From NCBI RefSeq assembly GCF_014230055.1, contig NZ_JACHVA010000047.1:1-51676 (forward strand): a DNA stretch of 51,676 bases, read 5' to 3'. How positions within the stretch are numbered: the stretch's first letter is position 1; each line of letters starts with the position of its first letter. The stretch comes from Puniceicoccus vermicola. GTDB taxonomy: Bacteria > Verrucomicrobiota > Verrucomicrobiia > Opitutales > Puniceicoccaceae. This document shows positions 1 to 8,207 of this stretch, in pieces. The translations under genes were made by a program, and so were the position numbers. The notes beneath the pieces were generated by a model. The model worked only from the letters and a program-made list of their open reading frames with translations. It ran no database searches and was not told the DNA's origin.

Positions 1-100
1 CGCTTGAAAGTGGTTCGAATTCCGTCCCGCCCTTTCATCTATGGCGAAAACGGACTCCCCATGGAAAATCGTAGACTGACTCCGTTTCACCGATTGATCG

Positions 101-437
101 ATGCCGGATTTTGATCCACAAAACACAGTAGTCGACCCAGCGAAACTTCGGGACTTATTGCCTGTCTCCGAACCATCCCCGTGGTAAGCACAAGGCTCGG
201 GTCTTTGAAACCGTGCTTGGGATTTCGCAAGATGACTGGTCACTCCTTGAGGCTGCGATTCGTAAGAGCCTTTCGGGAGCAGAGTGGGAGTTTGACGGAA
301 AAGATCGGTATGGAAGTCGCTTTCATGTGGATCTTCAGATCAGGTTAAATGAGAGAGTGGGGCGCATCCGGACGCTTTGGATCGTTCGGAAAAACGAGAA
401 TAATCCTCGACTCACATCCTGTTTTATTCACCCTTAA
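101..437 (+). pseudogene. DUF6883 domain protein, frameshifted
   Basis: A DUF6883-like small protein of about 110 residues is readable only across two frames. The first frame starts at ATG 101 and reads M-P-D-F-D-P through K-L-R-D. The second frame, which ends at the stop at 435-437, carries the family-like stretch L-S-P-N-H-P-R-G-K-H-K-A-R-V-F-E and then G-I-S-Q-D-D-W. Removing one T near 155-159 would join them as K-L-R-D-Y-C-L-S-P. The function of DUF6883 is not firmly known; it is often found beside DUF4926, as here. It could be a real pseudogene or a sequencing error. Family recognition is from memory of the conserved pattern. Confidence 0.6.
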
Positions 438-442
438 AGAGA

Positions 443-658
443 ATGGAGGATGCAATTCAGCTTCTTGATGTAGTCGCATTGCTTCACGATTGCGGCGAAC
501 ATGATTTGATTGCGGGTCAAGTCGGCACGGTCGTTGAAGTCTTGGCTCCTGGTGTCTTCGAGGTCGAGTTTAGCGATGAGGATGGGCGCACCTATGCGAT
601 GGTTGCGTTGAAGGAGAGCGAGCTGATGGAACTGCATTACAGCCCCGTGGCCGCGTAG
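443..658 (+). CDS. DUF4926 domain-containing protein
   Basis: A 71-residue protein matching the DUF4926 pattern: an N-terminal L-D-V-V-A-L-L segment, then G-Q-V-G-T-V-V-E-V-L-A-P-G-V-F-E-V-E-F and D-G-R-T-Y-A-M-V. The length is normal for the family. The fold is probably a small SH3-like beta barrel. It starts 5 nt after the stop of the frameshifted DUF6883 gene, so the two form one transcription unit. Their frequent pairing suggests a two-component (perhaps toxin/immunity-like) module, but that function is unproven. Confidence 0.7.
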   Translation: MEDAIQLLDVVALLHDCGEHDLIAGQVGTVVEVLAPGVFEVEFSDEDGRTYAMVALKESELMELHYSPVAA

Positions 659-693
659 TCGGGCCGACCTCGAGTTTCCTCCTCCTTCTTCGC

Positions 694-727
694 GTTGGAG
701 CGGGTTCGTTGTCCTGGCTTCAGCCAG
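694..727 (+). repeat. REP-like palindrome, TGGCTTCAGCCA type, copy 1
   Basis: The palindrome TGGCT-TC-AGCCA (715-726) is preceded by a conserved left flank reading GGAGCGGGTTCGTTGT. The same flank and core recur at about 21432-21469 and 21642-21680, so this is a dispersed element rather than a local hairpin. Confidence 0.6.
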
Positions 728-781
728 CCGCCTTGCGCTTCTTTCCATCCCCGCGCCCCCGCGCCTCCGCCTGCCCGCCTT

Positions 782-905
782 AGCCTTGCGCGACGGCTGG
801 GTGAGAGAAAATCATCCTGCCTCTCCGGACGCATTTCCCTCTCACAGAGGCACAGAGCACACAGAGAAAAAAATAAGAATTCGTGCTGACCTCATTCACA
901 TCCCT
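782..905 (+). repeat. 124-bp direct repeat, copy 1
   Basis: Nearly identical to 1704-1826. Both copies begin AGCCTTGCGCGACGG, contain GAGGCACAGAGCACACAG and end in a stretch reading CTCATTCACATCCCT. The sequence just upstream (about 738-780) is also similar to about 1620-1664, so the duplicated block is longer and interrupted in copy 2. The two copies bracket the first TA-like pair. Confidence 0.7.
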
Positions 906-1052
906 TTTTCTTGGGTCGATATTGGTAAGCCTCTGGAAAAGAGGTTCCTGTAGAATATCTTTATATTTTGCGTTTGACCCCTTTCAGCCTCCTCACTCGA
1001 TCACTGCCGTTCTCACTTGAAAATTCGAGAAAAATCTTCGAGACTCCTATTG

Positions 1053-1265
1053 ATGAATCGCGCACAATTGGCAGCAACCGTCGACGCACTCAGCGAGGGT
1101 GAACGCTCCTATCTGAGTGCCTACCTGAAAATGAAAGAGCGCATCTGCGACGTCTCATATGCCCGCGAGATGTCATCACGCTTAAAGTCGATGCGGTCTG
1201 GGCACGAAGTAAAGAGGGCAGAAGTTCTTGATCTTCACAAGCGGCTGTCTGACAGCGGCCTATGA
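1053..1265 (+). CDS. Putative antitoxin of a RelE/ParE-like pair
   Basis: A 70-residue, mostly helical and charged protein. Its C-terminal half (S-S-R-L-K-S-M-R-S-G-H-E-V) resembles the tails of small type II antitoxins. I chose ATG 1053; the frame stays open upstream to a TTG at 1017, which would add 12 residues. Its stop overlaps the start of the next gene by 4 bp (ATGA at 1262-1265), which is typical of translationally coupled antitoxin-toxin pairs. The antitoxin role is inferred from size, position and overlap; I do not recognise a precise family. Confidence 0.55.
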   Translation: MNRAQLAATVDALSEGERSYLSAYLKMKERICDVSYAREMSSRLKSMRSGHEVKRAEVLDLHKRLSDSGL

Positions 1266-1516
1266 GTGAATTCACTTGGTCTGCTTCACAGCAGGTTGTC
1301 GAGCGACTGCTTCAGATTCGTGGAACTGGCCAGCGCCAAAAAGTTACTGATTTCTTTGACCGACTGTCCTCTGATCCGCTTGGCAACAGTAAGGAAGATT
1401 TTCTCGATGAAGATGGCAACATTTACCATCTGGTGGTTTTTGACCGCTGGCTAATTACTTATCATATCGATGATGCAATTCGGCAGGTAAACGTCTTGGC
1501 ACTGGAGTTGTCCTGA
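1262..1516 (+). CDS. RelE/ParE-like toxin
   Basis: An 84-residue protein with a RelE/ParE-superfamily look: two N-terminal helices (residues ~8-35), then a beta-rich half with I-Y-H-L-V-V-F-D-R-W-L-I-T-Y-H-I and a hydrophobic final strand V-N-V-L-A-L. ParE-type toxins act on gyrase and RelE types cut mRNA; which applies cannot be told here. It overlaps the upstream gene by 4 bp. Confidence 0.55.
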   Translation: MSEFTWSASQQVVERLLQIRGTGQRQKVTDFFDRLSSDPLGNSKEDFLDEDGNIYHLVVFDRWLITYHIDDAIRQVNVLALELS

Positions 1517-1942
1517 CGCCCTCATCATCCATCCTCACTAGTGCCAAAAGCGCTAATCTTTAAATTTTGCCGGCCCTGAGCGTGTCGAAGGCTGCGTCCG
1601 CCCTCATCTGCGTTTCTCTCACTCCTTCCATCTCCGTGCCTCCGCGCCTCTGCCTGCCCGCCTTCTTGTCACGCCGTATCCCGCGGTCGCGGGAGAAGGC
1701 GGAAGCCTTGCGCGACGGCTGGGTGTGAGAAACCAGTCATCCTCTCCGGACGCATTTCCCTCTCACAGAGGCACAGAGCACACAGAGAAAAAAATAAGAA
1801 TTCGTGCTGACCTCATTCACATCCCTCCCACGCCGCATTTGATGAACCTCTCCGACCTCTGGTCGCTGCCTTTCATACCGCGTTTCGCCTTGCCCTTTAG
1901 CTTGTTCGACAGTGAAATGATAGAAGAAAGAGGCGTAAAAAT
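1517..1942 (+). other. Intergenic region with repeats
   Basis: Holds a copy of the widespread motif CCTGAGCGTGTCGAAGG (about 1574-1590), the 43-bp C-rich block similar to 738-780, and the second copy of the 124-bp direct repeat. The only open frame (1725-1946) is repeat-derived and is not a convincing gene. A purine-rich ribosome binding site (GAAAGAGG) lies just before the next gene. Confidence 0.55.
1704..1826 (+). repeat. 124-bp direct repeat, copy 2
   Basis: Second copy of the element at 782-905. The copies differ mainly by a few substitutions just after the AGCCTTGCGCGACGGCTGGG start. Confidence 0.7.
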
Positions 1943-2128
1943 ATGACAGTGAAAGAAGAAGTTATTCGACGAATAAAAAGCCTCCCGGAAAGCATCACCG
2001 CCCGAGAGATGCATGAGAGAATGGATTTCATTCTCGGAGTCCAAGAAGCGTTGGAGTCGTCCGAACGAGGAGAAAGGGTTCCGGCTGAAAAGGTTCGGAA
2101 GAAGATCTCCACATGGGCCTCCCGGTAA
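1943..2128 (+). CDS. Putative antitoxin, ParE-associated
   Basis: A 61-residue protein, MTVKEEVIRRIKSLPESI then a long helix with M-D-F-I-L-G-V-Q-E-A-L and E-R-G-E-R-V-P-A-E-K-V-R-K. This matches the short helical antitoxins usually encoded directly upstream of ParE toxins (I-x-x-L-P-x at the N-terminus, G-x-x-V-x-x-E-x-V near the end). The ribosome site GAAAGAGG is 8-9 nt before the ATG. It overlaps the toxin gene by 16 bp. Confidence 0.7.
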   Translation: MTVKEEVIRRIKSLPESITAREMHERMDFILGVQEALESSERGERVPAEKVRKKISTWASR

Positions 2129-2412
2129 GCTTTACGCCTGAAGCCGAGGCTGACCTGGAGGCAATCGTTCGCCATATCGCAGAAGATGATCCGGACCGTG
2201 CGGAATCATTTGGGTACGAATTAGTCGATGCCGCTCTTTCCTTACAAATCCTCCCTCGCCGAGGAAAGGTCACTCTGGAGTTCTCAGAACCGAGCATCCG
2301 GGAAATCCAGCATGAACCCTACCGAATCATATACCGAATTCTTCCCAGTGGACAAGGAGTCGATATTCTCCGCTTTTGGCACGGAGCCCGAGGATTCCCG
2401 CAACTGAAATAG
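2113..2412 (+). CDS. ParE-family toxin
   Basis: A 99-residue ParE-type toxin. It has the family start (V-S-F-T-P-E-A-E-A-D-L-E-A-I), the helix with H-I-A-E-D-D-P-D-R-A, and the C-terminal strands R-E-I-Q-H-E-P-Y-R-I-I-Y-R-I and V-D-I-L-R-F-W-H-G-A-R. The H-G-A-R ending is very typical. ParE toxins poison DNA gyrase. The gene begins inside the end of its antitoxin gene, so translation is probably coupled. Confidence 0.85.
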   Translation: MGLPVSFTPEAEADLEAIVRHIAEDDPDRAESFGYELVDAALSLQILPRRGKVTLEFSEPSIREIQHEPYRIIYRILPSGQGVDILRFWHGARGFPQLK

Positions 2413-2806
2413 ATCAAAGCTGTTCGCATTCCTGACTTTGGATTTATCTGCGCCCGTTCGGTTGCGTGTCGCTCCCTCCTGCGCTCGTTGAGCTACGGCG
2501 TGAAAATCCGCTCGCAAGGGGGGCAAAACCAGATCCTTTCCTCGTTCAATGTTGGAGGTTTCACGTTTAACGTTGAACGTTTAGAGTTGAACGTTCGAAA
2601 TGTTTCCGTCCTCTGCCTTCTGTCCTCTGATCTCCGCCTTCCGATCTCCGCCTCCGCCTTCCGATCTCCGCCTCCGCCTTCCGATCTCCGACCTCCGACC
2701 TCCGTCTTCTGACCTCCGACCTCCGACCTCCGTCTTCTGATTCCTGATCTCTGCCTTCTGCCTTCTGCAAGGCTCCCCAACTGACAACTGGACAACCAAA
2801 ACAACC
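2413..2806 (+). repeat. Intergenic low-complexity repeats
   Basis: No gene is supported. About 2545-2600 contains GTTGAACGTT-like direct repeats. About 2630-2770 is built from imperfect tandem units of TCCGATCTCCGCC and TCCGACCTCCG types. The open frames seen on the minus strand here are R/E/G-rich translations of that repeat. The same style of DNA appears near 20.09-20.15, 21.8 and 22.55 kb. Confidence 0.65.
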
Positions 2807-4141
2807 ATGAAGATCGCAATTATTGGCCTCGGCTATGTCGGACTGCCTTTAGGACTTCGTTTCGCGGAATCCGGCGTATCGGTCCTCGGCCTGGATGTCG
2901 ATGCCGCGAAGGTTGCGGCCCTCAACGGGGGTACCTCCTACATCAAGCACATCGAATCCGCCGCCATCCAGGCGGCCCGGGAATCCGGACACTTTGAGGC
3001 CTCGTTCGACTTCTCCCGCGTAGCCGAAGTCGAAGCGATCCTCCTCTGCGTGCCGACTCCCCTCGACATACACCGCGAGCCGGATATCTCCTACGTCCTC
3101 AAATCCGGGGAGGCGATTGCGCCGTATTTGGGATCTGGGAGATCGGATAGGGAAGATAGAGGGAACTCCTCATCTCCTATCTCCGATCTTCCATCTTCCT
3201 CGATGCCGAAACTCGTCGTTCTCGAGTCCACGACCTACCCAGGCACGACCGACACCGAGTTGCGCGAGGTTTTGGAAAAAGGATCGGGGCTGAAAGCGGG
3301 GGAGGGGTTTCATCTCGCCTTTTCCCCGGAGCGGGAAGATCCGGGACGCAAAGACCATTCGGTGAAGACCATCCCCAAGATCATGGGCGGCTACACGCCC
3401 CAGTGTCTTGACCGCTGCGTGGAACTCTATTCCCAAGCCCTCGATCAGGTACATCCGGTTGCCTCCTGCCGGGTCGCCGAGGCCACCAAGCTGACCGAGA
3501 ACATCTTCCGTTCCGTCAACATCGCCCTTGTCAACGAGCTGAAGGTCGTCTTCCAGAAGATGGACATCGACGTCTGGGACGTCATTGACGCCGCCGCGAC
3601 TAAGCCCTTCGGGTTCATGCCCTTCTATCCCGGGCCCGGGCTCGGCGGTCATTGCATCCCCATCGACCCCTTTTACCTCACCTGGAAAGCGCGGGAATAC
3701 GAGCAGCACACCCGCTTCATCGAGCTTGCCGGTGAAATCAACACGAAGATGCCGGACTATGTAATCGATCGCGTGGCCGAGGCTCTCAACGAGGACGGAA
3801 AGGCGGTCAAGGGCTCCCGCATCCTCATCCTCGGTCTGGCCTACAAGCCCAATTTAGACGATGACCGGGAATCGCCGAGTTACGTGCTCATGAAGAAGTT
3901 GGAAGAGCGGGGGGCGGTCGTGGAGTATAACGACCCATTTGTGCCGGTGATCAAACATACCCGCGATCATCCGCAATACGCCGGGCGGAACTCCGTAGAA
4001 ATTTCGGGCAATTACGACTGCCTCCTCGTCGCCACCAACCATGCGGAATACACCGAGTTCGATTTCTCCGGCTTCACTTGCCCGGTCGTTGATGCTCGTA
4101 GCTGTGTCAGAAACCGGCCCGAAAAATATTTCAAAGCGTAG
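2807..4141 (+). CDS. UDP-N-acetyl-D-glucosamine 6-dehydrogenase family (WbpA-like)
   Basis: A 444-residue nucleotide-sugar dehydrogenase that would oxidise C6 of a UDP-HexNAc to a uronic acid in the cytoplasm. The N-terminal Rossmann motif is A-I-I-G-L-G-Y-V-G-L-P (residues 3-13). The WbpA-type G-G-H-C-I-P-I-D-P carries the catalytic cysteine, about C283. The third domain contains R-I-L-I-L-G-L-A-Y-K-P-N. WbpA-type proteins are usually near 420-435 residues; the excess is a 24-residue S/R/D-rich insert at about 109-132, encoded by repeat-like DNA (see 3131-3202). It opens the polysaccharide region and reads toward it. Confidence 0.85.
   Translation: MKIAIIGLGYVGLPLGLRFAESGVSVLGLDVDAAKVAALNGGTSYIKHIESAAIQAARESGHFEASFDFSRVAEVEAILLCVPTPLDIHREPDISYVLKSGEAIAPYLGSGRSDREDRGNSSSPISDLPSSSMPKLVVLESTTYPGTTDTELREVLEKGSGLKAGEGFHLAFSPEREDPGRKDHSVKTIPKIMGGYTPQCLDRCVELYSQALDQVHPVASCRVAEATKLTENIFRSVNIALVNELKVVFQKMDIDVWDVIDAAATKPFGFMPFYPGPGLGGHCIPIDPFYLTWKAREYEQHTRFIELAGEINTKMPDYVIDRVAEALNEDGKAVKGSRILILGLAYKPNLDDDRESPSYVLMKKLEERGAVVEYNDPFVPVIKHTRDHPQYAGRNSVEISGNYDCLLVATNHAEYTEFDFSGFTCPVVDARSCVRNRPEKYFKA
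3131..3202 (+). repeat. In-frame low-complexity insert inside the dehydrogenase gene
   Basis: A roughly 72-bp purine/pyrimidine-asymmetric segment with inverted arms (AGATCGGA at 3140-3147, TCCGATCT at 3182-3189) lies between codons for A-P-Y-L and P-K-L-V-V-L-E-S-T. The family normally has only a few residues here. Its composition matches the TCCGATCTCCGCC-type intergenic repeats just upstream of the gene. Confidence 0.6.
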
Positions 4142-4472
4142 TGCGTCCGGCCCTGGGTTGTCCCCCTCATTTGCCCGGGATAGCCCCTCAGGCAACCGCC
4201 AATGGCGCGGGATGAAGAATTCAAGAATTAAGACATGACGTCATTTGTCTGCCTTGCCTGTAATGATTAATGATTAATGACTACTGAGGCTCTCTTTATT
4301 CCATATCGAACTTCGCAAGTGGAATTCATCTCAATAGGTCCTGAGCGCTATTACTGTTGGATATGATGATATACGATGAGTTGTTGGAGAATAAAAAATA
4401 GCGGATACATAGTTAGCTACTACGCGCCGCAACTTTCTTGTCAGTATATTGAAAAATTATATCCCTTTTTTG
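4142..4472 (+). other. Intergenic region at the left edge of the AT-rich island
   Basis: GC content drops clearly after about 4230, where the direct repeat TGATTAATGATTAATGA lies (4263-4279). No gene is supported. A promoter for the flippase gene probably lies in the AT-rich part but none is clear-cut. Confidence 0.5.
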
Positions 4473-5816
4473 ATGTCATATCCTCAAAAATTATTTAAAC
4501 ACATACAGTTTATCTGTGTGCATAAAGGGTTTAGGCGGTATCTGAAAAATACAAGTTGGTTGTTTTCTGGTCAAATGATCCGAATGATAATTGGACTTTT
4601 CGTATCGGTTGCGGTTGCTCGCTATTTGGGCCCTAGACAATTTGGGTTATACAATTTTATTACCTCAATTGTGGCGTTGGTTGCGGTGGTAGGGAATCTA
4701 GGTTTGCAGAACCTGATTAAGCGAGAGCTTGTGGATTTTCCTGAACAACGAAATCAGATCCTTGGTACAGCATTCGTATTAACGGCGGCAACTGGCGTCT
4801 CATCGTACATTGGGATGTTATTTATAGTTGGATGTTCTTCGAACTCATACGAATGGCTCGGCCTGTTTGCTCTGCTGGGGTCGGTTTTGTTCACAAATCC
4901 TTTTAAGTGTATCGAAACATGGTTCCAGTCACAAGTTAGATCTGATCTTTCAGTTGCAGCAGTTACGGTTGTTGTTATCATTTCAGCGATTTTAAAAGTA
5001 TCAGTCGTATTGAAAGGAGGCACATTAATAGAATTCGGTTATATCGTGCTAATAGAAGGCTTTTTAGTTTCCTTTATGTACCTGTATTTCTATAAAAAAA
5101 ACTTTGGATCGGTTTTGAAATGGATGTCAAATTTGAAAACCGCCAAAGATCTATTACGGCAGTCTTGGCCTCTAATTTTCTCTGGGGTTGCGGTCGCTGT
5201 ATATATGAGAATCGATCAGATAATGTTAGGGAAAATCGTCGGAGAAACAGCGGTTGGTGAGTATGCCGTAGCTGTGCGACTAAGTGCAATCTGGCATTTT
5301 GTCCCAAAACTCTTAGCTATTTCTCTGTTTCCGGCAATAGTAAATTCTATGAAACAAGGAAGAGTGAATTACGAGAGAAGGCTGAAACATTATTTTAATC
5401 TAAACGCTGGATTGGCATATGTTATCTGTGCTGTAGTATCGGTTTGTTCGAACAGGATAGTTGAACTCTTGTATGGATCCAATTACGGACCTGCGGGAGT
5501 CATACTTGCGATACACGTTTGGTGTGGATTGTTCGTGTTCCTTGGGGTCGCTCGTAGCCAATATCTGATCGCCGAAAAACTTTTTAAATTTTCGATGCTT
5601 TGCACGATCTTTGGAGCTGTAGTAAATATTGCATTGAATTCGATTTTTATATCGCGTTTCGGTGGAGTAGGAGCTGCGGTATCCACTCTAGCTTCTTACT
5701 CTATATCATCATATTTTAGTAGTTTTCTTTTGTTAACGAAGAAACCCTCGATTCGATTTCAATTGCTGGCAATATTTGTTCCGATTAAACTAGTAAAGAT
5801 GTCTGTTCCGAAATAG
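4473..5816 (+). CDS. O-antigen/polysaccharide flippase (Wzx-like)
   Basis: An integral membrane protein of about 447 residues and roughly 12-14 hydrophobic segments, of the polysaccharide biosynthesis (MOP) flippase family. The family-like start N-T-S-W-L-F-S-G-Q-M-I-R follows a short cytoplasmic tail, then V-A-R-Y-L-G-P-R-Q-F-G-L-Y-N is the classic Wzx motif. It would move undecaprenyl-PP-linked oligosaccharide across the inner membrane. I chose ATG 4473; a TTG at 4449 in the same frame is possible and neither has a good ribosome site. The gene is AT-rich, unlike the dehydrogenase before it. Confidence 0.85.
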   Translation: MSYPQKLFKHIQFICVHKGFRRYLKNTSWLFSGQMIRMIIGLFVSVAVARYLGPRQFGLYNFITSIVALVAVVGNLGLQNLIKRELVDFPEQRNQILGTAFVLTAATGVSSYIGMLFIVGCSSNSYEWLGLFALLGSVLFTNPFKCIETWFQSQVRSDLSVAAVTVVVIISAILKVSVVLKGGTLIEFGYIVLIEGFLVSFMYLYFYKKNFGSVLKWMSNLKTAKDLLRQSWPLIFSGVAVAVYMRIDQIMLGKIVGETAVGEYAVAVRLSAIWHFVPKLLAISLFPAIVNSMKQGRVNYERRLKHYFNLNAGLAYVICAVVSVCSNRIVELLYGSNYGPAGVILAIHVWCGLFVFLGVARSQYLIAEKLFKFSMLCTIFGAVVNIALNSIFISRFGGVGAAVSTLASYSISSYFSSFLLLTKKPSIRFQLLAIFVPIKLVKMSVPK

Positions 5817-5843
5817 AAAAAATCGTGTACATTTTAGGATGTT

Positions 5844-6677
5844 ATGAATCTATCTACCGCTAGTATTAATAATGAATTGGTAAGTGTGAACATCACTACA
5901 TACGATAGATCTAGGCTTTTAGCCCGTTGTCTGGATTCTGTGCTGAGACAAACCTATGAATATTTAGAGATCAATATAGTAGATGATTGCTCAAATGACA
6001 ATACAGAAGAAGTTGTGAAGGGTTATCAACTTGCAGATAGACGCATAAACTATTATCGGCACAAGAAAAACAAAGGAAATGCAGCAGCGCGTAACACTGC
6101 ATTTTTGAAAAGTAGTGGTATTTTTACTGCATTTCTCGATGATGATGATGAATGGATAGATGATAGGAAGATCGAGAAACAATTAGATGTCTTTAGGTCT
6201 AGTAATGACCCCATGCTCGGAGTGGTGTGCACTGGTATCCTAAGAACAGATATCAATGGTGAAAATAGAAGCGAAAAAGCGAATCGTCCAAAGAATCTAG
6301 TAAAAACAATGCTTCGTGGAGGATTAATTCATAACTCAACCGCTTTCTTGAGGAGCAATGTGATTCGAAAAGTTGGGTGTTTTGACGAAAAAATGCCTAG
6401 AGGAGTGGATAGTGAGTTTTTTCGGAGAGTTGTGATTAAGTATGGATATCATGTTCATTTCATGGAAGATATAACGTGTAGATATTATGAGAATAGTCCC
6501 AATCGAATGACCTCAAAAGTGTCCAACCGAAATCTCATTGCGGTGAGAAAGGCGAATTCTTATTTGTTACGAAAGTATTTCTGGACAAACTTAAGGTATC
6601 CAAGTGTTTTTTTTTACAGAATGAAGACAGTCGTGAAAACGCAGACGTCAATTGTTTTGCGAAGGGTATTAAAATAG
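5844..6677 (+). CDS. Glycosyltransferase family 2
   Basis: A 277-residue GT-A fold glycosyltransferase. The N-terminal V-S-V-N-I-T-T-Y-D-R-S-R-L-L strand is followed by V-L-R-Q-T-Y and I-V-D-D-C-S-N-D-N-T. The donor/metal site is A-F-L-D-D-D-D-E-W (DxD). It would add one sugar to the growing repeat unit at the cytoplasmic face. The sugar cannot be predicted. It sits 27 nt after the flippase gene in the same AT-rich operon. Confidence 0.85.
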   Translation: MNLSTASINNELVSVNITTYDRSRLLARCLDSVLRQTYEYLEINIVDDCSNDNTEEVVKGYQLADRRINYYRHKKNKGNAAARNTAFLKSSGIFTAFLDDDDEWIDDRKIEKQLDVFRSSNDPMLGVVCTGILRTDINGENRSEKANRPKNLVKTMLRGGLIHNSTAFLRSNVIRKVGCFDEKMPRGVDSEFFRRVVIKYGYHVHFMEDITCRYYENSPNRMTSKVSNRNLIAVRKANSYLLRKYFWTNLRYPSVFFYRMKTVVKTQTSIVLRRVLK

Positions 6678-6727
6678 GCTTTCGAATTTGAAACGATAAC
6701 TAGATAAAAAATTGAGTCGCCAATAAG

Positions 6728-7420
6728 ATGAAAGAGTCCTCAGAAAAAATGCATTATAGTAAACAGAATAATTATTGGAATCTTGACGGCCCATACAGTA
6801 TGGGTCGTCAAGATTACACGTTGTTTGTTAAGCATATTGGAAATCCAACAAATATCCTAGAACTTGGTAGTGGCGAAAGCACATGCCAAATAGCGGAAGA
6901 TTTTCCTGCCTCAACTGTCACATCTGTAGAAAGCCACCCAGAGTATTTTGAGAGCAGTAGGAATACATTACTGAAACATAAGATTGATAATGCTGAAGTT
7001 CGTTTGATTCCTATTGGCGTAACCCGTTGGAAAGGAATGACGCTAACAACTTATAGATTAGGCAATTTGAATCGTAAAGAGTCATATGATGCCCTTTTAG
7101 TTGATGGTCCTGTTGAAAGTGTTTTTCCAAGAGCGAGAGAATATTCCTTATACTTACTGTGGGACAGTTTGAAAGTTGGCGCTTCGATCGGGCTAGATGA
7201 TTATCATCGAGAAACCTCTAAGCATTGCGCAGGAAATTGGCTCAGGATATATGGAGGATCGTTGGAATTGGTGGAAAGCACATCCACCTTTGCAGTCTTT
7301 CGGAAAAATAAACATTCAGATGATGTAAATATCAAATTTCATGATCTGCTAGATTCATACCGAACATACATTAGATATATTGTTCGTTCGGTTAAGAATC
7401 TCGTGAAAAAAAAGTTCTAA
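6728..7420 (+). CDS. SAM-dependent methyltransferase-like protein
   Basis: A 230-residue Rossmann-fold protein. The SAM-binding motif I is I-L-E-L-G-S-G-E-S-T (about residues 39-48); an acidic end of strand 2 follows (V-T-S-V-E-S-H-P). Further motifs are D-A-L-L-V-D-G-P and G-A-S-I-G-L-D-D-Y. The D-G-P and D-D-Y arrangement resembles class I enzymes of the Methyltransf_24/FkbM-like type. Its place in the polysaccharide cluster suggests O-methylation of a sugar, but no substrate is evident. Confidence 0.65.
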   Translation: MKESSEKMHYSKQNNYWNLDGPYSMGRQDYTLFVKHIGNPTNILELGSGESTCQIAEDFPASTVTSVESHPEYFESSRNTLLKHKIDNAEVRLIPIGVTRWKGMTLTTYRLGNLNRKESYDALLVDGPVESVFPRAREYSLYLLWDSLKVGASIGLDDYHRETSKHCAGNWLRIYGGSLELVESTSTFAVFRKNKHSDDVNIKFHDLLDSYRTYIRYIVRSVKNLVKKKF

Positions 7421-7447
7421 TTTTTCTAATACAAATATAATTATTTA

Positions 7448-8206
7448 ATGAGAAGTAAAGAGCAGAACATACAGGAAAAACAATATAAATTTCCGTATCA
7501 TTATATACCTGTGATATCGAAAAATTCCTTTCAACAGCATTTGCACTGGTCTTGGGGAATGAGATATCTCGGCGGATTGCGTATAGTTCAGAAAGAGCTT
7601 GAGAGCTTGGACTATAGTAGTTTGGTTGACATAGGGTGCGGAGATGGTCGATTCGTCAATATGCTTAGCGGAGGGAGCCAAACGAGAAGATATTTAGGCA
7701 TAGATTATTCTGAAAGGGCAATCGGTCTAGCGAAAGCGTTGTCTACCTCGAATGCAGAATTTATTTCAAAGGACATTTTGAGCGAAGAGAGTTTCGATGA
7801 ATTCGATGTAGCGACTATGATAGAGGTTGCAGAGCATATAGATCCTTTGGACCTTCCTCGATTTTTTGATGCAGTCTCAAAAATGATTAAACCTAACGGA
7901 TATTTAATTCTTACAGTTCCTCATAAAAATAAGATATTAAATGAAAAACACTATCAGCATTTTGACAGCGATTCTCTCTCAAACCTTTTGGAAAAGAAAT
8001 TTCATGTGGAAAAATTCGTTCCATTTGACCGCAATACAAGGCGATTCCGAATCATAGAGATGTTGATCGGCGGAACGGGGAAGTACTATATTCTAACAAA
8101 CGGGAGGATGATGCGAGCGGTCTATAATTATTACGAAAGGACGATGCTTCGAGGCCGGAAGGAATCAGATTGTTTGCGCATTTGTGCGGTAGCTAGGAGG
8201 AAATAG
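7448..8206 (+). CDS. Class I SAM-dependent methyltransferase
   Basis: A 252-residue UbiG/Methyltransf_11-type enzyme. Motif I is L-V-D-I-G-C-G-D-G-R-F, motif II has Y-L-G-I-D-Y-S-E-R-A, and the later motif is V-A-T-M-I-E-V-A-E-H-I-D. The next strand reads P-N-G-Y-L-I-L-T-V-P-H-K-N. It would methylate a small molecule or sugar. It ends 1 nt before the sulfotransferase gene, so the two are surely co-transcribed. Confidence 0.8.
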   Translation: MRSKEQNIQEKQYKFPYHYIPVISKNSFQQHLHWSWGMRYLGGLRIVQKELESLDYSSLVDIGCGDGRFVNMLSGGSQTRRYLGIDYSERAIGLAKALSTSNAEFISKDILSEESFDEFDVATMIEVAEHIDPLDLPRFFDAVSKMIKPNGYLILTVPHKNKILNEKHYQHFDSDSLSNLLEKKFHVEKFVPFDRNTRRFRIIEMLIGGTGKYYILTNGRMMRAVYNYYERTMLRGRKESDCLRICAVARRK

Positions 8207-8207
8207 A

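Larger units (their letters stand above)
659..1052 (+). other. Intergenic region with dispersed repeats
   Basis: No convincing gene is seen. The region holds a palindromic unit (TGGCTTCAGCCA at 715-726) that recurs near 21.46 and 21.67 kb, and the first copy of a roughly 124-bp direct repeat (782-905). The short reading frames here have no family features. Confidence 0.6.

Noticed and set aside
1-40. tRNA-like T-loop (GGTTCGAATTCC near 12-23)
   Set aside because: The flanking bases do not give a proper 5-bp T-stem and no acceptor or anticodon arm is visible; the 5' part would be outside the window.
2493-2819. Minus-strand frames rich in R, E and G over 2.5-2.8 kb
   Set aside because: Products of the TCCGATCTCCGCC-type low-complexity repeat.
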